The notes: generated from the sequence alone by a model not told the origin. Positions 1 through 9,278 are shown, counted from the first letter of the stretch. The stretch: DNA of 64,000 bases from Gordonia otitidis NBRC 100426 (GCF_000248075.1 NZ_BAFB01000170.1:1-64000); one strand, 5' to 3'. Numbers and translations: made by a program.

Positions 1-529
1 CCGACGCGCGAGCCCCTCGCACATACCCCTCGACGTCGAGCATGTCGCGTCCGTAGCCGCGTCGTGGTTCACGTTTGGCCGGTGTCTCCTCGGTGAAGTG
101 CGCAGGATCGCGCGGACTCGCACCGTAGACCATCGCCGTCGATCGCAGGACGAGGCGCTTGACCGAGGGGCTCCGCTGGCATGCTCCGCACACCTGCATC
201 GCGCCGAACAGATTGAACTCCTTGATGGCGGCCGAATGGGGGGCCGTCTCCATGATCGACGTCGCCGCGTGCACCACGGTGTCGACCTCGTAGTGCGAGA
301 TGGCCTTGGCGATCGCAGGCCTACGGATGTCGAGACGCAGGAACTCCGCCCGCCCCATGCGACGCATCAGGTCCTTACGCGGCACCCGGGAGTCGACGGC
401 GATGACACGCTCGACGTCCGGATTGGCCACGAGCGTGGCGACGAGGTAACCACCGAGGAAGGTCGACGCCCCGGTGACGAGCACCGTACGTGGGACCTGG
501 CGTATGTCGGAGCGAGAACCGTCGGGCAT
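1..529 (-). CDS. NAD-dependent epimerase/dehydratase, GalE2-like (3' end cut by window edge)
   Basis: Extended SDR protein; 176 residues are visible and the C-terminus lies beyond the left edge. The N-terminal Rossmann segment VLVTGASTFLGGYL (about residues 16-29) gives the TGxxxxLG dinucleotide loop, followed by an acidic residue after beta-2 (VIAVDS) and the LRSTAMVYGAS active-site strand. Where a YxxxK is expected I read RGYGRDMLDVEG, so the canonical catalytic lysine is not obvious. Such proteins act on nucleotide sugars or related substrates; the substrate here is unknown. Its position beside bS22, the HTH protein and proC matches Rv0501 (galE2) in M. tuberculosis. ATG at 529 is the first in-frame ATG after the upstream terminator hairpin. 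Confidence 0.8.
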   Translation of the reverse strand, partial: MPDGSRSDIRQVPRTVLVTGASTFLGGYLVATLVANPDVERVIAVDSRVPRKDLMRRMGRAEFLRLDIRRPAIAKAISHYEVDTVVHAATSIMETAPHSAAIKEFNLFGAMQVCGACQRSPSVKRLVLRSTAMVYGASPRDPAHFTEETPAKREPRRGYGRDMLDVEGYVRGARAS

Positions 530-548
530 GGTCGCAAGGCTAGTCGGA

Positions 549-580
549 CAAAAAAGAACCCGCACTCAGGCGGGTTCTTT
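549..580 (-). terminator. Intrinsic terminator after the bS22 gene
   Basis: The arms AAAGAACCCGC (553-563) and GCGGGTTCTTT (570-580) are a perfect 11-bp inverted repeat with a 6-nt loop. On the minus strand the hairpin is followed by a T run. It sits between the bS22 stop (640) and the galE2-like start (529), so it should end the short bS22 transcript or reduce read-through into the epimerase gene. Confidence 0.85.
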
Positions 581-639
581 GGTGCGCGGTCTACTGTGAC
601 CGCGATCGAGTCGGTGGCGCGCAACGGCACGCCGCCGAC

Positions 640-741
640 TCACTTACCGAGTTTGCGACGCTGCACGCGAGTCCGACGCAGAAGCTTGCGGTGCTTCTTC
701 TTCGACATGCGCTTGCGGCGCTTCTTGATCACTGAACCCAT
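640..741 (-). CDS. 30S ribosomal protein bS22 (AURKAIP1/COX24-type, 33 aa)
   Basis: A 33-residue, extremely basic protein starting [19 protein letters not shown] and ending QRRKLGK. More than half the residues are Lys or Arg. It matches the actinobacterial small-subunit protein described as bS22 near the decoding centre of mycobacterial ribosomes, and Rv0500B by position. An AAGGAAG-type ribosome binding site lies a few bases before the ATG. It is transcribed alone: a strong terminator follows 60 nt downstream. Automatic annotation often misses genes this small. Confidence 0.93.
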
Positions 742-1012
742 CGGGGCACTTCCTTACCTACACGGTCTCACGCGGTTTCACGGCACGCTGTCGTCGGCAC
801 CCACCTGGTGGTGAGGCCTGCCCGCCGGAACCTTGCGGCGAGATCAGCTACGCGATCATCAACACTACCGGGCGGGGTCGCAAAGAGAAAAATCAGGTCG
901 TATCCGGTGCACACCACAACTCCTGCCGACGACACGCGATGGTCGCTCGACAGGAGTCACGGACACGTCTCGATGCACCGGGCGGGCACGGACAAGCGCA
1001 CCCGAACGGCAA

Positions 1013-1243
1013 CTAGCCTGCGTCGAAGTAGGACGTCTCCAGGTAGTCGTGCACCGCCTTGGCGTGCACCCGAAACGAACGACCCACGCGCACAGCCGGA
1101 AGCTCTCCGCTGTGGACGAGACGATAAACGGTCATCTTCGAGACGCGCATCAGGGATGCGACCTCGGCGACGGTCAAGAACTGCGACCCTGAAGCCGCGT
1201 TGCCGACCGCGCCAGACCTGTCACCAGGAGTCTCTGCTGCCAT
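1013..1243 (-). CDS. Excisionase/MerR-type helix-turn-helix DNA-binding protein
   Basis: A 76-aa protein. Residues about 22-70 (FLTVAEVASLMRVSKMTVYR...AVRVGRSFRV) form the HTH_17/excisionase winged-helix fold: 'TVAEVA' opens the first helix, 'VSKMTVYRLV' is the recognition helix and 'PAVRVGRSFRV' the wing. It is the positional equivalent of Rv0500A between proC and bS22. Its targets are unknown. No integrase or phage gene lies nearby, so it is a stand-alone chromosomal regulator rather than a true excisionase. The gap between proC and this gene (1244-1465) probably holds its promoter. Confidence 0.85.
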   Translation of the reverse strand: MAAETPGDRSGAVGNAASGSQFLTVAEVASLMRVSKMTVYRLVHSGELPAVRVGRSFRVHAKAVHDYLETSYFDAG

Positions 1244-1465
1244 GAGTTACTCATACCTCCGGAGCACGCGTCGCGGCCGCCGGCTTCCCCTCCGGCGGAC
1301 ACCAGACACGCACGTGCTTGAAGCAGCTTAGCGTGGCAGATGTGAAAAAAGCGACGTAAGTGGCCTGGATTTGCATTGTTCAACGCCACTGACCACAACA
1401 TACTGGGGTTTTGGCAAGAAGAAACCCTAAATATTGGGTACTGGCCGTCGGGCGTGGCAGCCCGA

Positions 1466-2302
1466 TCAGGCCCCTAAACCCTCAACGTCGGGTCGACGTC
1501 CCGCGCGTGCGCTGGCCTCCGCACAGGCCTCGGTTGCCCGATACATCGCTGCTCGTGCACCGTTTTCCTCCAGCACGCGGATCGCAGCCGCCGTTGTTCC
1601 GCCCGGCGATGTGACAGCCGCACGCAGGTCAACGGGCGAGATCCCGGAGTCGCTGAGCAGAATGCCCGATCCGCGGATGGTCTGCACCGCGAGTTCGCTG
1701 GCCTGCACGCGTGTGAGGCCGAGCGCCACACCCGCGTCGATCATCGATTCGGCGAGAAGGAACACGTACGCCGGTCCCGATCCGGAGATCGCGGTGACGG
1801 CATCCATCTGCTTCTCGGGTACGACGAGCACCTTGCCGACGCTCTCGAGCAGCCCCACGACGGCGGCGAGCTGCTCGGGGTCGACATGGCGTCCCGGCGA
1901 CACGGCCGACATCGCCTCGTTGACGAGCATGGGGGTGTTGGGCATGACCCGCACGACCGGCACGCCCGCGGGCAGCGCGTTCTCGTAGCGCGCGATCGGT
2001 ACGCCCGCGGCGAGGCTGACCGTGACGCGCTCGGTGTCGCCGTTGTCGTCGACGCGTGCGAGTTGACGCAGCACGGAGTCGACGATGTCGGGCTTGACCG
2101 CGACGAACACGTACTGGGCACCCTCGACGGCGGTGGGCACATCGGTGACCAGCACCCCGTACTCCTCGGCGAGTTCGCGGGCGCGCGCCTCGTTCGGCTC
2201 TGCGACCACCAGGTTCTTGGGCTGGTGCCCCGCTGTGACGAGCCCGGCGAGCAACGCCTCACCGATCTTGCCGCCGCCGATGATGGCGATCCGTTCACTC
2301 AC
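1466..2302 (-). CDS. proC: Pyrroline-5-carboxylate reductase
   Basis: Final step of proline synthesis: NAD(P)H-dependent reduction of pyrroline-5-carboxylate. The 278 residues match the usual family length. The GGGKIG dinucleotide loop is at residues 8-13. The C-terminal family signature is present as ITAISGSGPAYVFLLAESM and RVQASELAVQTIRGSG. The start is GTG at 2302 (reads SERIAIIGGG). The gene lies 35 nt after the thioesterase stop and is probably in one transcript with the thioesterase and epimerase genes. Gene order corresponds to Rv0498-Rv0500. Confidence 0.95.
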   Translation of the reverse strand: MSERIAIIGGGKIGEALLAGLVTAGHQPKNLVVAEPNEARARELAEEYGVLVTDVPTAVEGAQYVFVAVKPDIVDSVLRQLARVDDNGDTERVTVSLAAGVPIARYENALPAGVPVVRVMPNTPMLVNEAMSAVSPGRHVDPEQLAAVVGLLESVGKVLVVPEKQMDAVTAISGSGPAYVFLLAESMIDAGVALGLTRVQASELAVQTIRGSGILLSDSGISPVDLRAAVTSPGGTTAAAIRVLEENGARAAMYRATEACAEASARAGRRPDVEGLGA

Positions 2303-2337
2303 GTCGTGCTGCCTTTCTGGTCAACCCGGGGGTCGGT

Positions 2338-3189
2338 TCAGTCCTGTCGCTGCGGTATCAGTGCAAGCTGACGTGACTGCGCGACCACGGTGCCTGTCGA
2401 GTCCACCACGAGATGGTCCTCCTCGAACATCCCGGGTCCCACCTCGGTGCTCGACGCGGCGAACCGCAGCCATCCCGCCGCGAGGCGTCGCCGCACGTAG
2501 GTGGTGAGCTGGACAGTCGGCGCCCAGCCGAAGAGCGCGAGGTTCATCACCACCGGTGGTGAGATGTCGCAGACGAGCACCGCGAACTCGACGTCGGGCT
2601 CGGTGTTCTTCGGTCGTGTCCACCCGCGGACCACCGGCTCTCCGGTCTCGCCACGGGCGACGGGAAAGCTGGTGGGGTCGAGCACGACGTCGAGGGCCGA
2701 ACCGAGATGCATGACCTCGGCGATCGGCGACCCGTCGATCTCGATTCCGTCCGACGTCGGTTCGGGCTGCAGGTCGTCGAGGACCGACGGCGACGAGTGA
2801 TGCGGCGTGCCACTGTCGGGACGTGCGAGCGTCACCGACGACGACACCATCAGTCGTCCGTTCTGACTGAGGCCGACGGTCAGCAGCGTGACGGTGCGAC
2901 CGCGTTTGCGCAGCCTCACCGCGAGGTCGACGCCGGCGGGATCGGGTGCTGCGAGGTAGTCGCTGGCGATGGCGACGGGTACGAGGTCGCTCGCCGAGGG
3001 CCGGGACTCGTCGGCGTCGACGAGGTCGTCGTATGCCGTCAGTGCTGCGCGCGCGACGAGCATCTGCATCGAACCACCGTGCACCTTCGGGCCGATCGTG
3101 AATGCCGGGTCGATGACAGCGCGGTAGTTGACGTCGCCGGGACCGTCCGAAGGGTGCAGGGTCAGCAGTTCGGCGATCTTGTCGCTCAT
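2338..3189 (-). CDS. Thioesterase family protein (hot-dog fold, Rv0499-like)
   Basis: A 283-aa protein that looks like a tandem hot-dog acyl-CoA thioesterase. An N-terminal half ends in DLAVRLRKRGRTVTLLTVGL, and a C-terminal half contains PVVMNLALFGWAPTVQLTTY and RFAASSTEVGPGMFEEDHLVVDSTG. I place the ATG at 3189 although the frame stays open further upstream, because this ATG forms a 4-bp ATGA overlap with the stop of the epimerase gene, a sign of translational coupling. The acyl substrate is unknown. The position matches Rv0499. Confidence 0.75.
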   Translation of the reverse strand: MSDKIAELLTLHPSDGPGDVNYRAVIDPAFTIGPKVHGGSMQMLVARAALTAYDDLVDADESRPSASDLVPVAIASDYLAAPDPAGVDLAVRLRKRGRTVTLLTVGLSQNGRLMVSSSVTLARPDSGTPHHSSPSVLDDLQPEPTSDGIEIDGSPIAEVMHLGSALDVVLDPTSFPVARGETGEPVVRGWTRPKNTEPDVEFAVLVCDISPPVVMNLALFGWAPTVQLTTYVRRRLAAGWLRFAASSTEVGPGMFEEDHLVVDSTGTVVAQSRQLALIPQRQD

Positions 3190-4130
3190 TCGGGGTCGGT
3201 CTCCTGGTTCGCGAGGTCGGGCTCTGGTGGCGGATTCGTCGGGGTGCGGCCGGCAGGGGGTGAGGTCGGGGCGACCTCTCGGCGCAGATTGGTGCGAGCG
3301 AAGTCGAGAGCTCGGGACAGGAGTGCGGCGCGTTCGGGTTTGGTGCGGGCCGACCCCGTGCTGACCTCGAGGATGACGCCGCCCGCGAAGTCGCTCGCGG
3401 CGAGACGGCGGCACACCTCGACGCACGGTTGCGAGCCGTCGCCGGGAACCAGGTGCTCGTCGGTTGCCGCGCCGCTGCCGTCGGCGAGATGGAGGTGTGT
3501 GAGCCGTGAGCCCATGCGCTCGAACAGCGCGACGGCGTCGACGCCCGCGGTCGCCGTGTGTGAGAGATCGAGGGTGTAGTGCGCGTACCCGTCGTCGGTG
3601 GGATCCGTCGACTTGCCGAACGCCGATGCCGCGCGTCCAGGTCCTCCCCCGCGTGCGTTCAGTCGCTGCGCGGACCGCTTGCCCGCGCCGAAGAGTCGGT
3701 CGCCGCGCATCGGGAACATGTTCTCCACCGCGACGGCGACGCCGGTGTTCTCCTCCAGTTCCGCCACGAGGTCGTCGAAGGCAGCGGTGTAGGCGCGTTG
3801 CCATCGGAAAGGCGGATGCACGACGACGGTCGGCGCTCCGAGGTCCTCGGCAGCCGCGACGGCGCGTGCCAGTTTGGCCTGCGGATCGCGGCCCCACACC
3901 CGCTGCGAGATGAGCAGGCACGGCGCATGGATGGACAGCACCGGCACCTGGTACCGCTCCGAGAGGTATTCGACGTGGGCGATGTCCTGACTGACCGCCT
4001 CACCCCACACCATCAGTTCGACACCGTCGAAACCCAACTCGGCCGCGTACGCGAACGCCGCCTCGGTGTTCTGCGGATAGACCGAAGCCGTCGACAGCCC
4101 GATCGGGATGTCGGCCATGGGGTTGATCAT
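3186..4130 (-). CDS. Sugar phosphate isomerase/epimerase-like TIM-barrel protein (Rv0498-like)
   Basis: A 314-aa protein of the AP-endonuclease-2/xylose isomerase-like superfamily. Successive barrel strands are visible: IGLSTASVYPQ, DGVELMVW, VLSIHAPC, TVVVHPPF, VAVENMF, YTLDLSHT, LTHLHLADG and GVILEVST. Their E, H and D residues are the expected divalent metal ligands. The substrate is unknown. The ATG at 4130 is used; an in-frame ATG at 4118 (MADIPIGLST) is an equally good start. It overlaps the thioesterase by 4 bp and follows the membrane protein stop by 7 nt. Confidence 0.8.
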   Translation of the reverse strand: MINPMADIPIGLSTASVYPQNTEAAFAYAAELGFDGVELMVWGEAVSQDIAHVEYLSERYQVPVLSIHAPCLLISQRVWGRDPQAKLARAVAAAEDLGAPTVVVHPPFRWQRAYTAAFDDLVAELEENTGVAVAVENMFPMRGDRLFGAGKRSAQRLNARGGGPGRAASAFGKSTDPTDDGYAHYTLDLSHTATAGVDAVALFERMGSRLTHLHLADGSGAATDEHLVPGDGSQPCVEVCRRLAASDFAGGVILEVSTGSARTKPERAALLSRALDFARTNLRREVAPTSPPAGRTPTNPPPEPDLANQETDPE

Positions 4131-4137
4131 CAGGCGC

Positions 4138-5949
4138 TCACGTCGCGAGCAACACCAACGGACCGATGGTCACGATCAGGCCCACACCGAGCGCGAGCAA
4201 GGTGGTGAACAGATCACGCGAATGCCGGACGGCATGCGTGAACGAGACGATGCCGAAGATCACCAGAACCGCCAACACCAAAGCGAAGTAGACGTTCCAG
4301 CGCCAGAGTTCCGTAAATCCCCAGAACAATCCGACACCGACCGCGAGTCCGAGAATCGCCTCGCCGATGACCAGGAGCCATGCCTTCGCGGGCGATCGCT
4401 CGGCGGAGCCGGTCTTCGCCGCCGCGGAGTCCGCTGGTGCTGCCTTCTCTGTTGCTCCCCTGTCCGCTTCTCGCGTGCCGGCGGGCGCGTCGGCGGATTC
4501 TGTGTCGGCTGACGCCTTGGCCGCCGGCGTGGACGTCTCGGCGTTCTCGTGCGCGGTGGCGTCGACTGTCGCTGCCGAGTCTTCGACGTCGACGTTGCCT
4601 GCTACGGTGTCGTCGGCTGCGGTGTTGCCTGCTGCGGTGTCGTCGGCTGCGGCGTCGTCGGATGCGGTGTCGTCTCTGTCGGGATGGGGGTCGAACGCGG
4701 AGTAGGCGTACGAGTGCGGGGCGGTCTCGCCGATCCGATCCGCGGCGGGTGTCACGTCGAGCGTGTCCTCGACGATCTCCATCGCCGTCGTCTCCTCCAA
4801 CTCTGCAGCGCGCCGGCCCTCTCCGGGTTCGTCGTGCCGATCGTCGGCGAGCGGGGCGGCGTCTCCGCTGTCGGCGACGCCAGCAGCCGGGGTCCGCGCG
4901 ACGGCCGTGTGGACCTGATCGTCGGACTTCCGGTCGCCGGGGGTCTGGGGGTCGGGTGTCTGGGCGCCGGGGGTCTGGGCGCCGGGGGTCTCGACGTTGC
5001 CGACACGCGAGTCGGAACCGAGATCGCTGCGAGGCTCGTCGAACCTGTTCTCGGTGGTGCCGGTCCCGGTCGTGGCAGCCTCGGTGGTGTCAGCCTCGCG
5101 CTTTGCAGCCTTGCGCTTGGCGGCCTTGCGCGCGAACCATCCGCGCTTCTTCCTCGGCTTGTCGCCGCCTCGGGCGTCCCGCGCGGTGGAGCGCTTGCGA
5201 CGCTTCGCGTCGGTGTCGTCATCGTCGTACTCCGAGAACGAGCGGTAGGCGTCGAAATCGTCGTCGATGACGTCGGCGAAGCGTCCCGGCCTGGCGGGCG
5301 GCGCGTCGAGTTCGACACCCACGAGGTCGTCGGCCTCGACCAGCCGCACGTCCTCGTCGCGCGGGTCCCCACCCTGCAAGTCACCGCCCTCTAGGTCACC
5401 GCCGTGCACGTCGTCGCCGCCGACGATCGGGATGATCCCGGTGACGGCATTGGCGTGCTCGTCGTCGGCGGTGTCGGGAGTCCGCGGGGCCGGAGGCGAG
5501 GGGCGGACGCCGGACGTGGGCTCGGTGCGCGAGACCCGCTCGGCGACGGCGGCAGCGTTGAAGTCGCGAGTCTGGGGTGGGGCGTCGTAGACCGACCTGT
5601 CGAATCCCGTGGTCGACCCCGCGGGGTCGGCCGAATCCTGCAGCGGCCGGCTGTCGGAGGCTCGGCGCGGGACCGGGCTCGACGATCGGGGGAAATGCTC
5701 CGCGGCGTCGGACGTGGTCGGCGACGTCGGGGCGTCGGTGATGCGCGGGATCTCTCCGGTCAGTTCCGACACCGACACCGAGCCGTCGCGACCCGCGCGC
5801 CGTCTGCCACGTCCCTCGGCGCGCTTCTCACGCTCCTCGTCGGCAATGGCGGCGTCGCGACGCGCGAGGAGTTCGGACACGGAGATCGGGCGCGATTCCG
5901 CCGCCGAATCGCCTGATCCGCCAGAGGGTGACCCCGGTTGCTTGGCCAT
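4138..5949 (-). CDS. Large disordered protein with C-terminal membrane segments (Rv0497-like)
   Basis: 603 aa. The first ~510 residues are low complexity, acidic and Ala/Thr/Asp-rich, with short internal repeats (GGDLEGGDLQGGD; TPGAQTPGAQTPDPQTPGD; AADDTAAGNTAADDTVAGN). They also carry a Lys/Arg patch (PRKKRGWFARKAAKRKAAKR). The last ~85 residues hold three membrane segments: LLVIGEAILGLAVGVGLFW, VYFALVLAVLVIFGIVSF and TLLALGVGLIVTIGPLVLL. ATG at 5949 (MAKQPGSPSG) is chosen over the longer open frame because GGAGA lies about 12 nt upstream. Function is unknown. It keeps the Rv0497 position between the Ppx/GppA protein and the epimerase. The DNA around 4605-4680 is a degenerate tandem repeat encoding part of the tail. 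Confidence 0.75.
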   Translation of the reverse strand: MAKQPGSPSGGSGDSAAESRPISVSELLARRDAAIADEEREKRAEGRGRRRAGRDGSVSVSELTGEIPRITDAPTSPTTSDAAEHFPRSSSPVPRRASDSRPLQDSADPAGSTTGFDRSVYDAPPQTRDFNAAAVAERVSRTEPTSGVRPSPPAPRTPDTADDEHANAVTGIIPIVGGDDVHGGDLEGGDLQGGDPRDEDVRLVEADDLVGVELDAPPARPGRFADVIDDDFDAYRSFSEYDDDDTDAKRRKRSTARDARGGDKPRKKRGWFARKAAKRKAAKREADTTEAATTGTGTTENRFDEPRSDLGSDSRVGNVETPGAQTPGAQTPDPQTPGDRKSDDQVHTAVARTPAAGVADSGDAAPLADDRHDEPGEGRRAAELEETTAMEIVEDTLDVTPAADRIGETAPHSYAYSAFDPHPDRDDTASDDAAADDTAAGNTAADDTVAGNVDVEDSAATVDATAHENAETSTPAAKASADTESADAPAGTREADRGATEKAAPADSAAAKTGSAERSPAKAWLLVIGEAILGLAVGVGLFWGFTELWRWNVYFALVLAVLVIFGIVSFTHAVRHSRDLFTTLLALGVGLIVTIGPLVLLAT

Positions 5950-6057
5950 CGAAATTCGCTCTCCGTCCTCGCCGTCGTCGTGACGACCGCTTCGCCGCAG
6001 CCGTGTCAACCGCGCCGTCCGTCCGTGCAGGCAGCTCCGGCGCAGCGTCCTGAGCGC

Positions 6058-7071
6058 CTAGCGGGAGCTGTTGGTCGCGGCTGGTACCGAACCCGCCGAC
6101 TCTGCAGTCTCTGTCTGTTCTCTGGTGTCCGTGAACTCCGTGTCGAGGAACTCGGTGTCGAGACGACGCAGGATCACACCCTCACGCAACGCCCACGGAC
6201 AGATCTCCAGTGTATCGACCGACAGTGCGCGCATCGCCGCCTCCGCGACCAGCGCGCCCGCGACGAGCTGACCGGCTCGGTCGGCGCTGACGCCCTCGAG
6301 TTCGGCACGGTCGTCGCGGGTCATCCGGGAGATGAAGGAGATCAACTGCCGCAGGCCGCTGGCGGTGAGCTGGCGCTTCACGCGCAACCCTGCACCCGAC
6401 GGTGCGGCGCCGGTCAGTCGCGCGAGACTTCGGAACGTCTTCGACGTCGCGACCGCGAGGTCGGGTTTGCCGGCCGCACGCAATTCGCGAGCGGGATCCC
6501 TGAGCTCCGCGTCGAGCCAATCGCGCAGTACGCCGATGCGTCGTCGGTCCGGCGGATCGTCGGGAAGCCATTCGCGGGTCAGCCTGCCCGCGCCCAGCGG
6601 AAGGCTCAGCGCGACGTCGGGTTCCTCGTCGACGCCGTTGGAGATCTCCAGTGATCCGCCGCCGATGTCGAGTGCGAGGATGCGACCGGCGCTCCAGCCG
6701 TACCACCGGCGCACGGCCAGCGACGTCAGTCGCGCCTCGTCGCGTCCACTGAGCACCGTCACCCGCACGCCGGTCTTCGCGGCGACACGGTCGAGCACCT
6801 CGTCGGAGTTGGTGGCGTCGCGCACCGCCGACGTCGCGAACGCCATGGTCTGTTCGCAGCCGGACGTCGCGGCGATGTGGGTGAATTCGTCTACCGCGTC
6901 GACGAGCGACCGGGCACCGCGCTCGGTGAGCCTGCCCTTGCCGTCGATCTGCTCCGCGAGGCGCAGCACCGACTTCGTGGAGCTCATCGGAGTCGGATGT
7001 CCGCCACGATGGGCATCGACGACGAGCAGGTGGACAGTGTTGCTGCCCACGTCGAGCACTCCTAAACGCAC
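6058..7071 (-). CDS. Ppx/GppA family exopolyphosphatase
   Basis: A 337-aa ASKHA-fold phosphatase. The N-terminal phosphate-1 loop [14 protein letters not shown] and the second phosphate loop [13 protein letters not shown] are both intact, along with the [13 protein letters not shown] motif typical of Ppx/GppA. The family hydrolyses polyphosphate and/or pppGpp. The short mycobacterial form (Rv0496 type, about 330 aa) lacks the C-terminal HD-like domain of E. coli Ppx, as here. The start is GTG at 7071. It is divergent from the Cys-rich gene at 7113, leaving about 40 bp for both promoters. Confidence 0.88.
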   Translation of the reverse strand: MRLGVLDVGSNTVHLLVVDAHRGGHPTPMSSTKSVLRLAEQIDGKGRLTERGARSLVDAVDEFTHIAATSGCEQTMAFATSAVRDATNSDEVLDRVAAKTGVRVTVLSGRDEARLTSLAVRRWYGWSAGRILALDIGGGSLEISNGVDEEPDVALSLPLGAGRLTREWLPDDPPDRRRIGVLRDWLDAELRDPARELRAAGKPDLAVATSKTFRSLARLTGAAPSGAGLRVKRQLTASGLRQLISFISRMTRDDRAELEGVSADRAGQLVAGALVAEAAMRALSVDTLEICPWALREGVILRRLDTEFLDTEFTDTREQTETAESAGSVPAATNSSR

Positions 7072-7112
7072 GGATACACGGTAGTGCGTCGACGATTCGC
7101 CACGTTGCGGGG

Positions 7113-8024
7113 GTGACGGAACACACGAGTGCAGTCGGACGGCGCACCGTCGATGCGGTTACCGTGAACGGCGTGCACAGTCCCACCCGTACCGCACAGA
7201 TCGCCCCGGCCCCAGAGGTACCGCTCGACTTCGCGCGCGAGTGGTACGAGTTCTTCGATCCCGCGGACCCCGAACATCTCATCAATGCCGACCTGACCTG
7301 GCTGTTGTCACGCTGGACGTGTGTCTTCGGCACACCGGCGTGCCAGGGGATCATCGACGGCCGACCCGACGACGGCTGCTGCAGTCACGGGGCCTATCTC
7401 ACCGACAAGGACGACCGGAAACACCTCGCGAAGAGCGTCGCGATGCTCACCCCTGACGACTGGCAGTTCCACGAGAAAGGTTCCGGCAAGGATGCCCTCG
7501 GCAAGAAGGGCTACCTCGAGGAGGGCGACCTCGACGACGAACCCGCACTCAAGACGCGAATCCACAAGGGCGCGTGCATCTTCCTCAATCGTCCCGGCTT
7601 CGATCGTGGTCCGGGGTGCGCGCTGCACGCGATGGCGTTGCGCAAGGGCATCGAGCCGTGGAGCGTGAAACCCGATGTGTGCTGGCAACTTCCGATCCGT
7701 CGGGAGCAGGACTGGGTGGAGCGTCCCGACGGTACCCAGGTACTCAAGACGACGATCACGGAGTTCGATCGGCGCGGCTGGGGCGAGGGCGGACACGACC
7801 TCAAGTGGTACTGCTCCGGTTCGCCCGACGCTCACGTCGGCGCGACGCAGGTCTTCGAGTCCTACGCCCCGGAACTGACAGAACTGCTCGGCAAACCCGC
7901 CTACGACGAACTCGCGCGAGCGTGCCGACGTCGCAACGGCCTGGGCATTGTCGCCGTCCATCCCGCCACCGCGGCCGCGACGACCCGCCGCGAGACCGAC
8001 ATCAAATACGAGGAGCTGGGCTGA
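7113..8024 (+). CDS. Conserved cysteine-rich protein (Rv0495c-like)
   Basis: A 303-aa soluble protein with no signal peptide. Conserved-looking cysteines are arranged as [27 protein letters not shown]...[14 protein letters not shown] and KWYCSG. The pattern (CC-x-H, then C...GC-x2-H, then C) resembles the CxxxxCC-type zinc- or iron-binding proteins (YkgJ/UPF0153-like), so metal binding is likely; that is inference. The position, divergent from ppx, matches Rv0495c. The start is GTG at 7113; an in-frame GTG about 18 codons in ([10 protein letters not shown]) is a plausible alternative. Confidence 0.7.
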   Translation: MTEHTSAVGRRTVDAVTVNGVHSPTRTAQIAPAPEVPLDFAREWYEFFDPADPEHLINADLTWLLSRWTCVFGTPACQGIIDGRPDDGCCSHGAYLTDKDDRKHLAKSVAMLTPDDWQFHEKGSGKDALGKKGYLEEGDLDDEPALKTRIHKGACIFLNRPGFDRGPGCALHAMALRKGIEPWSVKPDVCWQLPIRREQDWVERPDGTQVLKTTITEFDRRGWGEGGHDLKWYCSGSPDAHVGATQVFESYAPELTELLGKPAYDELARACRRRNGLGIVAVHPATAAATTRRETDIKYEELG

Positions 8025-8077
8025 CCGAGCCCGCGTCGGCGAGTAACAGAACGCGCGCCGGGTGTGAATAGAAGACC

Positions 8078-9184
8078 GTGCGGGTCACAGTGTCTTCCTT
8101 TCTTCGCCAGTTGCTGAGCCGTGCGGACTACTCGTGGCTGCTGTCCTACCTCGAGTCCAGGGGATTTCTCATCTGGGTCAGGTGCGCGATCGCGGTCGGC
8201 GGGCTCGCGATCAGTCTCACCGCGCTTCTTGCAGCGTTCGCACCGCCAGGTGTGCTGTGGCCGCACGGCAGGAGTGTCATGCTCGCGATGTCGGTGGTGG
8301 CGCTGTGCTGGGCTGCGCGCTGGCTGCTGTGGCGCTGGCCGTCGAGAACGCAGTCGTTGGTCATGATGGCCGGAGCCGATATCGGGATCGCGGCAGCGTG
8401 CTTCATCCACCGCGACCTCGTACTGGGCATCGCCGCCACTCCGCTCTTCGCAGTCACCGGTGCTTACCTCTCGTTCTTCCACAGCGTGCGGGCCAACCTC
8501 TGCCACGTCCTGTTCGCGTTTCTCGTGGCCGCTGCCGCACTCATCGCATGCGGCTACGTCCAGGGCACGCAGTGGCTGCCTCTCGCGGCGAGCAAGGCAT
8601 TCATCGGCCTTTTGTCGACGGCACTGGTACTGCCGTTCATCCAGGTCGGCTACCGCATATTCCGTTCCAGCGCAGACGAATCCACGTTCGACACTCTCAC
8701 CGGCCTGCTGAATCGACGTGGACTGAAGCGTGAGGTCGCCAGAACAGAGTTCGACGATTCGCCGCCCCAATCGCCCTGGACGGTCCTGCTGATCGACCTC
8801 GACGACTTCAAATCCGTCAACGACACGTACGGTCACGCTCGCGGCGACGACGTCCTCGTCGCCGTCGCGGAGGCGATGACGCGGACCGTCGACCGGGACG
8901 CCACGGTCCTGGCCGCGAGATTCGGCGGTGACGAGTTCGTGTTGGCGACACGAGAACCCCCGCTGGTGGGGCGCATCGTCGCCGAACGCATCCGCGAGAC
9001 GATCGGTGCGCTGACCGACCCCACCGTGTCGGTCAGCGTCGGCGTCGCCGGCGACGACGACGGTCGGCGCGGGGTGTTCGAACTGATCACCGAGGCAGAT
9101 CGGGCAATGTACAAGGCGAAGCGATCGGGCGGAGATCGCGTGATGAGCGCGGCGAGCAGGTCGGGTCAGGGCCCGGGCGCATGA
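8078..9184 (+). CDS. Membrane diguanylate cyclase (GGDEF), first of two paralogues
   Basis: 368 aa. About six hydrophobic segments fill residues 32-185 (for example VGGLAISLTALLAAF, VMLAMSVVALCWAARWLL, LFAVTGAYLSFF). A GGDEF domain covers about 200-360: DTLTGLLNRRG, LIDLDDFKSVNDTYGHARGDD, the active-site loop RFGGDEFVL and the closing DRAMYKAKRSGGDR. The cyclase site is intact. The RxxD product-inhibition site is absent: the five residues before GGDEF are LAARF and the four before those DATV. It should make c-di-GMP at the membrane without feedback control. The start is GTG at 8078. The next gene is a close paralogue in the same orientation. Confidence 0.88.
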   Translation: MRVTVSSFLRQLLSRADYSWLLSYLESRGFLIWVRCAIAVGGLAISLTALLAAFAPPGVLWPHGRSVMLAMSVVALCWAARWLLWRWPSRTQSLVMMAGADIGIAAACFIHRDLVLGIAATPLFAVTGAYLSFFHSVRANLCHVLFAFLVAAAALIACGYVQGTQWLPLAASKAFIGLLSTALVLPFIQVGYRIFRSSADESTFDTLTGLLNRRGLKREVARTEFDDSPPQSPWTVLLIDLDDFKSVNDTYGHARGDDVLVAVAEAMTRTVDRDATVLAARFGGDEFVLATREPPLVGRIVAERIRETIGALTDPTVSVSVGVAGDDDGRRGVFELITEADRAMYKAKRSGGDRVMSAASRSGQGPGA

Positions 9185-9278
9185 CGGCGCCCGGGGTAAC
9201 CGGTAGCCGCACATCAGAGGCCCGCACCGGCCGCGCGGGGTAGTGCTCGGTCCGCCGAAACCATTGCACAATGTGCCC

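Noticed and set aside
1013-1243. Phage excisionase or integrated element
   Set aside because: The HTH fold is excisionase-like, but there is no integrase, att repeat or phage gene, and the position is conserved in mycobacteria.
1354-1383. Promoter for the HTH gene (TTGAAC, 18 nt, TTACGT on the minus strand)
   Set aside because: Spacing is acceptable but both hexamers are weak, and similar matches arise by chance in intergenic DNA.
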